Shown here: positions 22,542 through 32,607 of the stretch, piece after piece
Numbering within the stretch: position 1 is the first letter of the stretch
Layout: each line of letters begins with the position of its first letter
DNA from: Daucus carota subsp. sativus
Lineage: Eukaryota > Streptophyta > Magnoliopsida > Apiales > Apiaceae
Direction: 5' to 3'
Length of the DNA stretch: 64,000 nt
Assembly (NCBI RefSeq): GCF_001625215.2
Contig: NC_030385.2
Coordinates: 10,843,135-10,907,134 of the forward strand
Position numbers and translations under genes: made by a program
The notes under the pieces: model-generated
The model's input: only the letters and a program-made list of their open reading frames with translations
Database searches by the model: none
What the model was told of the DNA's origin: nothing

Positions 22542-23170
22542 TGATGGCCAATGAAAACTTCCTCAATATGCTGTAACGTATCACGGCCATCACCTTAAGG
22601 TTTTTTGGCTATTGTCCGGTCTTGACTTCATCTTGCTCTTGCTTTCTCCTTTTATAATATGATGGAGATGAGTCACCATCTGAAGTTTCAGGAATAGAGG
22701 ACAAGTGTCTCCTTTGTAGAGGTAGAATAGGTGACGAGGAAAGGCTAGGATTACATGTGGCGGGTTTTCCAGAAATTCTGGAATGACTAACAGGAAGCAG
22801 GTGATGAAGCAAGCAGGTGATGGAGCAAGCAGGTGATGGAGAGGTGACGTGGCTGCCGTAGGGAAGGGGGCTACGATCTCGCCGTAGAGAGTTGCAGCCC
22901 GTAAGAGATGTTGTGCCCTGTAGGAGATGTCGTGCCATCATTTAGACTTGTTTATAAGGTTCATGGCTCTGCTAATATCATCCACTGTATCTCTTTGTTC
23001 ATGCTCTTGATAAGTAGACAGAGATCATCTTCGTAACCCTACGGATGATCCCGCAAGGGTGGTGAAGCTCCATAGATATAAGTTTCAGGGGTGGCTTACA
23101 GTCTAGCCGTAGGCAGTAGGAAAAACCGAATGCATAGCCGTAGTTTAGCTTACAGGTTTTTTAGCTATCA
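22542..23170 (-). repeat. Long terminal repeat, right copy (5' LTR in element sense)
   Basis: 629 bp, identical to 16762-17390 except one base. Transcription should start inside it reading leftwards from the TATAAAAGG box near 22648-22658, heading over the primer-binding site into the interior. Confidence 0.97.
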
Positions 23171-23467
23171 GGTAGAATTGAGAATGAGTAGGTGTGTATA
23201 GATCAAAGTATATGCAAGTGAATGGGAAGTGAAACATGAAGATCTAGTGTTGGTGTTTTCCTCGACGAACATGGAGTTGAGTGGAGGCAAAACCGGAGAA
23301 GATGGAGGCGGAGTTAGGTTCTCAGAATAATTAGTGTTATTCTGTTTAAAATCAAGTGATATTCCAACTGGATTTTTAATTTGCAATTTGCGGAACGAGG
23401 AACAAGACTCTCTCCATCCATACACGATACATACACGAGCAAGGGACTTGAAAACTACGCAAATCAC
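23171..23467 (-). pseudogene. Right part of an open frame split by the LTR element
   Basis: The minus-strand frame begins at 23467 and would run about 99 residues before a TGA provided by the LTR edge. It joins in frame to 16761-16595 when the element is removed. It includes a Pro/Ser-rich segment (LTPPPSSPVLPPL). No family is recognised; confidence that it was a gene is low. Confidence 0.3.
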
Positions 23468-23777
23468 TAATGAATCACAGCTTAATCACCGATGTATTAA
23501 GTATGTTTCACGAAATTAAATTAATAAATCACAAATATATACTAGTTGAAATGCCCTTAAAGAGGACCTCAGTCACGTAACTAGACTAGATTTCATGATT
23601 TCTAGTATAATATTACATGTTTGTGGTCCATTATTTATCTTGCAACAATACGGATTTCTATTTTAAAACTTGTTTTTTAATTTTTAGAGATATATCGAAG
23701 TAAATATTTTTTTACCGGTCAATTTGATCACAGAAGGTCAGATAAGACAAAGAAAAATGGCAGGGGAATAGTATTTT

Positions 23778-24113
23778 AAGAAGGGTCTTGTTCCTTACCA
23801 ACCGGTTGCCGGAAAGGAGTTATCTAACACAATGTACAACGGCCATTAAATATAGATTTCAAAGGCTCAGATCCAATCTAAGTTTTTAATATATCCGCTA
23901 TAAATATTTTGAGAATAGAAGTTTTCTTTTCCGCGGATAATATCCGCGGAAAGGGAGTTCTCCTTTCAACTCCCTTTTCGCGGATAATATCTGCGGATAT
24001 ATTAAAAACTCAAGATTGTATCTGAGCTCTTGAAATCTAAATCTAACAACCCTCATACAGTGTGTTAAATAACTCCTTTCCAACAATCAATTGGTAGGGA
24101 ACAAGACCCTTTT
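23778..24113. mobile_element. Foldback element, nearly one continuous palindrome
   Basis: The left arm from GAAGGGTCTTGTTCCTTACCA and the right arm ending TAGGGAACAAGACCCTT are complementary over most of about 160 bases each, meeting at a CGCGGATAATATCCGCGGA core. The transcript would fold into one long hairpin. The target duplication is unclear. Confidence 0.75.
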
Positions 24114-24177
24114 AAATTCTGCAGACTTCGTTTAGACAGTACGAGACCATCATAGAGTTTCAGAAAATTATAGCTAA

Positions 24178-26421
24178 CTAGTTGAGAAGCCGTGCGTTGC
24201 GGCGGCCTATAAAAATTATATTAATGATTCAAAATTAGTATCTGTAAGATAAAATAAATGTGTGACAGTCGATTAAAATTATATTAATGATTCAAAATTA
24301 ATATTTGTAGAATAAAATTAATTTTATATTATAAACATTTCGATCCAATACTAATATCAATATATAAAATTACAGAATTGGACTATAATTCATGAGTGAA
24401 AAATAAAAATAAATTTCTACATATAATTAACGATTTAAAACATGATAAATCTTAATTTTAGTTGTGTTTTTTTTAAGTAATCATGTTTTTCACTAACATT
24501 ATCATTAATTTCCAAACACTACTTTTAGACATATACACCATGACCTACATGTAAAAAAGATACGGCTCTTTAATAGATGTGATTGACATTTAGCCATATA
24601 TATTGATTGACCAATAAAACAAACTGTAAACTTGCAAAAACATAAGTGCGTAAAAGTCAAAAAGATATTGAGAAGCAACTCCAAAACCATCCCTAATTTT
24701 AATAGGAATAAACATTATATTTTAGTTATACGAACATTAATCGTGTCGGGGACGTATGAATTCCAATCCATGCAGGTGTATTTTAGTGACTCCTTCCTCC
24801 AATTTCTTTGAATTGGTTGTCCGCCAAAACATCAATTTAAATTAATGAGATAGCAGTCTACTCCCACATCCGACAAACTATTACTCTTTTCAATCAATCA
24901 TCTCTACCGCCATTCAAAACATCTATCTAGGGATGGCAGAAAAGTCCGATCCGAATGGATACCCGACCGTTTCGACCCGAATGGATATTACCGAACCCGA
25001 TATTATGGATTTGGATTTGGATTTGGATTTGATTTTTAGACCCGAACGAGTTTGGATTTGGATTTGGATATTAGGCGTTCCGTATCGAAACCCGACCCGA
25101 AATCCAAATCCGATCCGAACCCGAAACCCGAAAAAAAATCCGAATAATATATATTATATATTATATATATTATAGATGTTATATATATTATTTATTACTT
25201 TTTAGACCATAATGTATATATTATACATATATAATATATTTTCAATTATTAATTTATATTATAGTACGTTACCAGTGCCTACTGACTCATGAGTTAGTCA
25301 CGTGCCATTCCACTCTCAATTCTCAAACTCTCAGCGTGACTGTGAGACTTGTGAGTGAGCCCCTCTCAAAACACACTATCCCTAATTTCAATTTTCATAC
25401 GCCGCCTATCTCAAAAACACAAGAACCCTATATCTTAAGATTCTGTTGTCCAGCTCCGCCGCTACGGCTCCGACTCCACTGTCCGCCTCCGCCTACAACA
25501 CCCATGTCCGCCTCCGCCTCCAACTCCACTGTACTTTGATTTTGTGGTTTGTTTTCGAAGTATAAAGTACAGTGTCATGTTATTATGGAGTATATTATGA
25601 TGTTTAAACTCGGTGTTGCTTTATTGTTTGCCTTCCACCTTGATTCCAATTTCCAATTCAGGTCTTGTAGTTCATTTATCAGTAATTTTTTCTTTTAGAA
25701 ATTCGGGTTCGGATAAACCCGAACCCGATCCGAAATCCGTTGGATCGGGTTCGGGTTTCGTTTTTCAAATCCAAACGGGTTTGGATCGGGTTCGGGTTTG
25801 GCGAAAATTTTCGGGTTCGGGTTCGGATATCACAGATATCCGAACCGACCCGACCCGTTGCCATCCCTACATCTATCATAGTGTAATTTATTATTGTATT
25901 AGATGGAGAAAAATAGGCAAAGAAAAATTGTTTATAATGCGTATTCACCCCCTCACCGTATATGTAGAACGATAAAATAGATTACGATGTCGTTGCATAA
26001 GAACGACACCACAAGCGGATAGCGTTGTGGTACTGAGAGAAGGTTGCGTTTTAATGTTTCAAAACCCAACAACCTATAGGGGTATTTATAGGCGCAGAGA
26101 GACTTGTGTCCTACTCTTTTCCTTAATTAAATAATCTGAAACAGAATCAGATTAATTTATGCCAAGATATATATCATATCAATTAATTTGAAACAAAAAA
26201 GTAGTTTTTATTTTTGATACTTTTTCATCCAAAAATTCCAAAAAATTAGAAAAATAGAACGGAACTATCTGAGAGGAGCCACCTACGCGCCCCTCGCTTC
26301 TCCTTTATATAAGTATATTGATTTCATCCAAAAATTCCAAAAAATTAGAAAAATAGAACGGAACTATCTGAGAGGAGCCACATACGCGCCCCTCGCTTCT
26401 CCTTTATATAAGTATATTGAT
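24178..26421. mobile_element. Helitron-like dispersed element, copy A
   Basis: It starts ACTAGTTGAGAAGCCGTGCG and ends CTCCTTTATATAAGTATATTGATG. The first 350 bases and the last 200 match copy B at 30818-32607, with shared markers such as ATTCATGAGTGAAAAA and GAGAGG-GCCACCTACGCG. The last 99 bases are duplicated in tandem (26224-26322, 26323-26421). No flanking duplication is seen. A hAT element (24928-25869) is inserted inside. The Helitron assignment is tentative. Confidence 0.55.
24928..25869. mobile_element. hAT-type element with TAGGGATGGCA ends, nested in copy A
   Basis: Ends TAGGGATGGCAGAAAAGTCC / GACCCGTTGCCATCCCTA are flanked by a perfect 8-bp duplication CATCTATC (24920-24927, 25870-25877). 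Both subterminal zones are made of ACCCGA / GGGTTCGGGTT and GGATTTG repeats; the open frames through them are artefacts. Copy B of the host repeat lacks this element at the matching site (about 31614-31640). Confidence 0.88.
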
Positions 26422-26778
26422 GATTTGTGGTTGGGCTTTTTAAGCCCAATTTTTCACTTATTTTAGAATTTAGAATATATTTATTCCTGTCGCTTAAAAG
26501 CTAAAGTATATATCAATTTTTTGTAAGCAAGAAGATCAGAAAATGAAAATGAGTGATTGAAAATCATAACTATTTTGTGATTATTTTAAAATTTGATTTT
26601 ATATAAATATATATTATTATTTTAAAATATAATTTATAATATAAATAAATTTAATTTTTATATCTCATAAATTATAAATATAAAATTATCCAAATAAATA
26701 AATTAAAAAATAAAATTTCACTTATGTGTATTTAAATATCTTTTTAAATAAAGGCAAATGACTCGTATTCTTGTCTTT
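26422..26778. other. AT-rich spacer
   Basis: Mostly AATATA/TTTAAA runs between copy A and the retroposon. No gene or element recognised. Confidence 0.4.
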
Positions 26779-26793
26779 AAACTTTACGCGGCT

Positions 26794-28589
26794 AATCTCA
26801 TGAAATCTGAACGAAAAGAAGCTCAATTTTTCCTCCCTCCATCTCTCTCTCCCCCACACACACTCTCTCTCTGTTGCAGATGTGAAAGAAACATGCATCT
26901 GCTATCTTCTTCTTCTTCTTGTTATTCCTAGTAGCATTGTTCTGAGCTCCTGCCTTCACCTGATTCTTTACTTTCTGACCTTGGATATCCAATTGGTCCA
27001 AGGCCAGACCTGGGTTATTATCTTGTAATAATAGGTGATCAGAAATTCAGAGACTATTGCAGGTCACACAACTTGGCACTCTGATTATCTCAGGGGCGGG
27101 TACTCTAGGGCGGGGTGGCCTCATTTTGATTTGTCAAGATTTTGACCATAGATCCATCTGCTGATCTTGTAAGTGGATTTATATGTTTGATCATGATCAA
27201 GGTACAATCTTTTCATGGTTTTCCTGTTGATTTTAATGAGTTTATTGTGGGTTTTGTTATGTGTTTTTGTATTCAAAATTTCTTTTTTTGCGCATCTTTT
27301 ATGTATATTATGTGTGTATTCTATCCATCTATGTGTGTTATATATTGATGATTATAGTCTAGTCTTGTTGGTTTCTTGTCATTGCTGTGAATTGGTTGTG
27401 CAATCGTTGAGTGGATGTTGTTTAGCAGGCTTGTTCTCTGAGAAAGGTTTCATTCTTATAAGATCTCTGTTGAAGTGTTGATGATTGTTGCTCTGGGATA
27501 TTGATCTATGTGATTTTTACATTTTTGTCGGCGGTGATGGTGGACTAGTGTTTGTTATAATGTATGTAATGAAGGTCGAATCCGTTACGTTTTTCAATCC
27601 ATATTTATTATGATTGGTTGATTTTTTAGGCAATAATTTATTTTTAAATTGGATTGGTCTTAGTTACGGGTTTCTCTTTTATTGACTATTCATTATTTGT
27701 TTCTTTAAATAGAATAGTTACTTTTAAATTGTGATTGTAATTGGGAATATTCTTTATGAATATTTATTACAATTTATGGGAGTCATTAATTATGACTTTA
27801 TTGTGCCTTTAATGGTTTTGTTCAAGTTTGGATGCCATTTTGTGGCTTGTTTACCATTTTGACTCACTTGATTGTTGCTAATCGAGTAATTGCTTTTAAA
27901 TATATGCTCTAAATGCTTTAATTCTCATTGATTAGAGTTTATTGCAATTTGTTAACCGGTGTATATTTATTTGCAGTCTTGATTCATGGTTTTGTTCGTA
28001 CCGTATATGGGTGGCCATAATTGATGGCGTATATTCTTGGCCTAATAATCGGCAATTTGGTGCCATTTTGTTGGCTTGTTTATTAATTTTAATTTAAATT
28101 TTATTAAAAATTTTAGATATTTTTTGAAAATTATAGTTTTATTTTATTACATTTTATTAATTATTCTCAGTAATTATTTATTATTTATTTTGTTATATAT
28201 CTAGCCAAAGGGTCTCCCTTTGGTTAGATATATTTTTTATTCTGTTTTCTTTCTTGTTTTTTTTCTTTTTGTCAAATATATTATATATATCATTTCTTCT
28301 ACTTGTACCCTCTTTTGATAATCTATATTGATTTAATTATTAAATTTATTATTATTATTTTTCTTGTTATTAATGGATTGTATTTGTTTCAGGTGGCGTG
28401 GTCTTACAAATTGGGACGATTTCTTTTCGGACATTAAGGTCTTATTGTCTAAGCTTCCGGAGACATTTTCATGTCTTTCGGTTAGATGATAAGCTTTTTT
28501 GAATGAAAGAAACTCCTCGGAGTACTGGGCGTATATCGATACGAGCAAGTGTATTTCTGTCAAAAAAAAAAAAAAAAAAAAAAAAAAAA
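26794..28589 (+). mobile_element. Poly(A)-tailed retroposon containing an intron-like segment
   Basis: A 28-base A tract (28562-28589) is followed by CTTTACGCGGCT, also present at 26782-26793, giving a 12-15 bp target duplication (26779-26793 / 28587-28601). The copied unit is about 1.8 kb. It includes a GTAAGTGGATTT donor-like site (27169), about 1.2 kb of T-rich intron-like sequence, and TTTGTTTCAG before a 3' block (28391-28561). That block resembles 39627-39790: both contain TTTCTTTTCGGACATTA, ATTGTCTAA and CGGTTAGAT-ATAA. No substantial coding frame is seen, so it looks like a non-coding, LINE-mobilised RNA. Confidence 0.7.
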
Positions 28590-28601
28590 CTTTACGCGGC
28601 T

Positions 28602-29408
28602 GGATGGTCAAAAATGTAATTAATGAATGATTTTCTTGACGGACATTCTTTTGATGTTTCTCGATTATTGTCCGTCATTATTTTCTGTCCCCAAAAAATA
28701 TGATCATTATTATTTTTTAACTTTTAAATCATGGGTTAAAATTGGAATCATCATCATTATACCAACTATAACCATCGCTAACCCTTTACATATTAAGTTG
28801 ACTCTTTCGAGGTCCGCGGCCGTGTTCTAAAGCGCATGTTTTGTCCGGTTCGAAGCCCCAAGTTCGTCAAAAAATAGAAATAATTAAAAAGTTTTGTGAT
28901 AAAATAATTTATAAATCATTTTTATTTTATTGATATTTTATTAATTACTTATAAATCATTAATAAGTAAAATTATCCCCATTGATATTTTAAATTCCCGA
29001 TCTATCATAATAAATTAAATGACATGAAATTATTCTATAATTCACAATTTTAAATTCAGTTAAACAAGCTCCTAATCATACATCTAACCTGCTGGCTGCT
29101 TTTAGCTTAGTTTGATCCAGTGGATGAATAATTTAATCCGGATTACGTAGTTAATCTGGACCCTAATTGACCCATGCTCAAGACTATTACTCAAGAACAC
29201 TTAGTTTGACCAAAACCACTAACGAACATTTACACTATAATAATGCAATTCACATAATTTCTATTGTGAACATTACACTACAATAATGCAATTCACATAA
29301 TTTCAATCCTCCATACACAACTGCCCCTCTTTACATATAAACTTTATCCACCCAAAACCATTACAACCTCTGCTTTCTCCTCAACAAAAACACCATTCCA
29401 CATTTTTC
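28602..29408. other. Lipase upstream region
   Basis: AT-rich promoter side of the lipase gene. A segment of about 40 bases (ATTACACTA-AATAATGCAATTCACATAATTTC) occurs twice in tandem at 29230-29265 and 29272-29306. A likely TATA box is ACATATAAAC (about 29333-29342), some 70 bases before the ATG. Confidence 0.5.
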
Positions 29409-30644
29409 ATGACAACTCAAACACAAACAGAGACCTCATGGCCGGAACTCATGGGCAGCAAAGACTGGCAAGGCCTTCTCAACCCCCTGGACCTCAGCCT
29501 CCGCCACCTCATTCTCCGCTGCGGCGACTTCTGCCAAGCCACTTACGACGCCTTCAACAACGACGAGAATTCCAAGTACTGCGGCAGCAGCCGCTACGGC
29601 AAAAAGGACTTTTTTCAGAAAGTCATGCTCACAAATGCGTCTCAATATCAAGTCGCCTGCTTCCTCTACGCCACTGCTAAGGTTAGCAGCGGCCAGGCCT
29701 TCCTCCTCCGGTCCCGGTCCCGCGAAGCGTGGGACCGGGAGTCGAATTGGATCGGATACATAGCCACCACTACTGATGAGGCCAGTGCCGCCTTAGGCCG
29801 GCGGGAAATCTACGTGGCCTGGAGGGGGACCACACGGGACTACGAGTGGATCAATGTGTTTGATCCCAAGCCTGCCTCCGCTAGGCCGTTGCTGAGCCAG
29901 AAGAATCAGGAGCTGAGTGGTGGAAATGCTAGTAGTAGTAGTGATGAGGATGATGATCTGCCGAAAGTGATGCAGGGTTGGCTGACGATTTACAATTCAG
30001 ACGATCCGAATTCTCAGTTCACGAAACTGAGTGCCAGAGCACAGCTTATGAGCAAGATCACGCAGTTACTGAAAAAATATGAAGGTGAAAATGTGAGCAT
30101 CACTTTTGCAGGACACAGTCTTGGTGCCAGTTTATCCGTGGTATCCGCCTTTGATTTGGCTGAAAACGGTGTTACTGTGCCTATTTCTGCATTCATTTTT
30201 GGTTCTCCGCAAGTTGGGGACAAACGTTTTAATGATAAACTAAAAGAGTTTGCAAATGTGAAGATTTTGCATATAAGGAATAAGATTGATCTTATTCCCT
30301 TGTATCCCAGTATTTTGCTCGGATATGTCAACACAGGTGTGGAGTTGTTGATAGATACCCGAAAATCACCTAATTTGAAAGACACAAAGAGCCCGGGTGA
30401 CTGGCATAATTTGCAGACCATGTTACATATTGTGGATGGATGGAATGGGGACAAGGGAGAGTTCGAGTTGAAGGTGAAGAGAAGTCTGGCTCTGGTGAAT
30501 AAGTCAAGTGCAATCCTGAAAGAGGAGTATTTGATTCCTGGGTCTTGGTGGGTTGAGAAGAACAAAGGGATGACTATTGATGAGAATGGAGAATGGGGTT
30601 TTGCACCCCCTGCAGACGAGGATTTGCCTGTCCCTGAATTCTGA
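29409..30644 (+). CDS. Class II DAD1-like phospholipase A1 (lipase class 3 fold)
   Basis: Single exon, 411 residues. The enzyme hydrolyses acyl esters of glycerolipids; class II members (PLA1-II, DSEL type) lack a plastid transit peptide, and none is visible here, so the site is probably cytosolic. The N-terminus has WPELMGSKDWQGLLNPLD, typical of the class. IYVAWRGTTRDYEW at 134-147 precedes the active site. The nucleophile lies in GHSLG at 235-239 (Ser237); the Asp is likely D294 in NKIDLIPLYP, and the His H333 or H340 in WHNLQTMLHIVDGW. The C-terminus WWVEKNKGM and the Asp/Pro-rich end also fit. A low-complexity acidic insert (NASSSSDEDDD, 173-183) sits between the strands before the lipase core. 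Family genes are often intronless. The ATG at 29409 follows a TATA box and A/C-rich leader. Confidence 0.95.
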   Translation: MTTQTQTETSWPELMGSKDWQGLLNPLDLSLRHLILRCGDFCQATYDAFNNDENSKYCGSSRYGKKDFFQKVMLTNASQYQVACFLYATAKVSSGQAFLLRSRSREAWDRESNWIGYIATTTDEASAALGRREIYVAWRGTTRDYEWINVFDPKPASARPLLSQKNQELSGGNASSSSDEDDDLPKVMQGWLTIYNSDDPNSQFTKLSARAQLMSKITQLLKKYEGENVSITFAGHSLGASLSVVSAFDLAENGVTVPISAFIFGSPQVGDKRFNDKLKEFANVKILHIRNKIDLIPLYPSILLGYVNTGVELLIDTRKSPNLKDTKSPGDWHNLQTMLHIVDGWNGDKGEFELKVKRSLALVNKSSAILKEEYLIPGSWWVEKNKGMTIDENGEWGFAPPADEDLPVPEF

Positions 30645-30817
30645 CCATTCAATAATAATCTGTTGTGAATTTTTAAGTTGTGCTTCTGTAAGGTGTGATT
30701 TCCTTTCCTGTTTACTTTGTGTTTGTGTTTCTAATAATGCCTTTACATATCTTAATTCATGGTTTTCTCAAGTTCAATTACGTGGAAGCGATTATAGGTT
30801 GTAATAGTATAATATAA

Positions 30818-32607
30818 CTAGTTGACAATCCGCGCGTTGCAACGTCTTATAAAAATTATACTTAGTTATTTGATATTAATATTTGTAGAATAAAATAAAA
30901 TTATGACAGTCTATTAAAATTATATTAATGATTAGAATAAAATAAATTTTATATTATAAACTTATCGATGCAATACCAATATTAATATGTAAAATTTAAA
31001 AATTAGACTATAATTCATGAGTGAAAAAATGAAAATAAATTTCTACATGTATTACGATTTAAAGCACAACGAATCGTAATTTGAGTTGTGTTTTTTTCCC
31101 AAAAAATAATCATGTTCTCACTAACATTGTCACATTCCTCCAATTTTTTTGGATTGGTTGTGCACAAAAACATCATTATCTATGATATGACGGTCTATAA
31201 CTACCATTGTTTGCCTTAACTTTGTTTTTTTAATATTGTATAAACTAACGGCCTTTACTTAAAAGGTGCTTAAACGAGCAAACAGATATTATGAAAATGT
31301 CGCATGAATACTATTTTCATGTATACAAAGTAAACCATATAAAAATTAATAACAACAAACATGTCCGATTCGCATGAATACTATTTTCATGTATACAAAG
31401 TAAACCATATAAAAATTAATAACAACAAACATGTCCGATAAACAAATCAAATATTATAAGAGAATAACCAACAGACATATATCGCTAACAGTTAATTTAT
31501 TGACCTTTTCATCCATCAATATCATGTTAAGATTATACTCTCCTTTCGCGTTTGGATTTGTCGACTCCCACATCCGACAAACTCTTGCTCCTATCAGCCA
31601 ATTATTTCTATCGCTATTCAAAGCATATGACATAGTGTAACTCATTATTGTATTAGATAGCGAAGATAAATAGACACAAAAACATTGTTTATGCTAAATT
31701 TTATGATGCCCAGCCTTAATTTATAGGGTTTGATTTGAAAAAATACCGGCTTATCAGAAATATTTTCAGTTTTTAAAATACGCCTTTTCCAAAAATATGA
31801 TCAGTCTTGGAAAAGAAGTAAGCCTTTTTTGGTATCAAAATAATTGAAAAGAAATTTCAAATTCTGATTTGATATATATTAAGGTAGGTAGTTTTTATTT
31901 TTTGATATATCGCGAAAGGTAATTTTGAAATTTTCTTCCAATATATCCGAACTAAAAAAGGTAATTTTTATTTTTGATAATAAAAAAGGTAGGTAGATTT
32001 GATTGTTGATATTTTGAAAAAGATAGTTCTGAAACTTGCTTCCAATATATCCGAAACTAAAAAAGGTAGTTTTAATTTTTGATATTTTTCATCGAAAAAT
32101 TCTAGAAAATTAGAAAAATAGAACCGAGCTATCTTTGATATTTTTCATCCAAAAATTCTAGCAAATTAGAAAAATAGAAGCGAGCTATCTGAGAGGCGTC
32201 ACCTACACGCCTTAGAGCATCTCCAATAAGCTCTTTATTTGAGCTCTTAAATTAAAAAATAAAGAGTCATGCCAAATTTTGAGCTCCAAGAGACTCCTAG
32301 AGGCTCTTTAAAAGCCTAAGAGTCTCTTCTCTCTCCTCAATTGTAGGAGCTACTAGATAGCTCTTAACTAATATTATATTATAAGTTTGTTCCACTTACT
32401 TTCTTTCTTTCCACTTTCTTTTGTCTTTTTATGAGTTCAATGTACTTTTAATAATATAAAAATAAATAAAGAGTGGATATAAAGAACATTGTTGGAGTAC
32501 ATGTACACTAAATTGCTAATATCTAATAATTTATATTATATTTAAGAGTGATTCTAAGAGTCTATTGGAGATGCTCTTATGCTTCTCCTTTATATAAGTA
32601 TATTGAT
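30818..32607. mobile_element. Helitron-like dispersed element, copy B
   Basis: It starts ACTAGTTGACAATCCGCGCG and ends CTCCTTTATATAAGTATATTGATG like copy A. It carries an internal 59-60 base direct duplication at about 31306-31367 / 31373-31437 (GCATGAATACTATTTTCATG) and repeated TTTTCATC-AAAAATTCTAG-AAATTAG blocks. A MITE is inserted at 32215-32576. It lacks the hAT element found in copy A. Confidence 0.55.
32215..32576. mobile_element. Tourist/Harbinger-like MITE nested in copy B
   Basis: Inverted ends GAGCATCTCCAATAAGC / TCTATTGGAGATGCTC with TTA on both sides. Copy A has no such insertion at the matching point. Confidence 0.8.

Larger units (their letters stand above)
16762..23170 (-). 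mobile_element. Young non-autonomous LTR retrotransposon carrying a gene fragment
   Basis: Two 629-bp LTRs (TG...CA) bound a 5.15-kb interior, and the whole is flanked by a 5-bp duplication GGTAG (16757-16761, 23171-23175). Orientation is minus: next to the right LTR lies a primer-binding site (minus strand TTGGCGCCGCTGCCGGGGAT, 22521-22540) complementary to the 3' end of tRNA-Asp, and each LTR has a TATAAAAGG box reading leftwards. No gag, protease, reverse transcriptase or integrase frame can be found, so it must be mobilised in trans. The interior holds a broken DUF4220 fragment, a 50-bp tandem repeat array, and many CCGTAG/CTACGG hexamers. A tRNA-Asp primer site suggests Gypsy-type helpers (inference). 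Confidence 0.92.

Noticed and set aside
24933..25975. Open frames with Asp-Leu or Arg-Thr-Arg runs
   Set aside because: They read through ACCCGA and GGATTTG subterminal repeats of a hAT element.
27092..27121. CAGGGGCGG-like motif as a hAT terminus
   Set aside because: No inverted partner or 8-bp duplication was found nearby.
27142..27481. Overlapping hydrophobic frames in the retroposon
   Set aside because: The T-rich intron-like sequence explains the Phe/Leu/Cys/Val bias, and no motif is seen.
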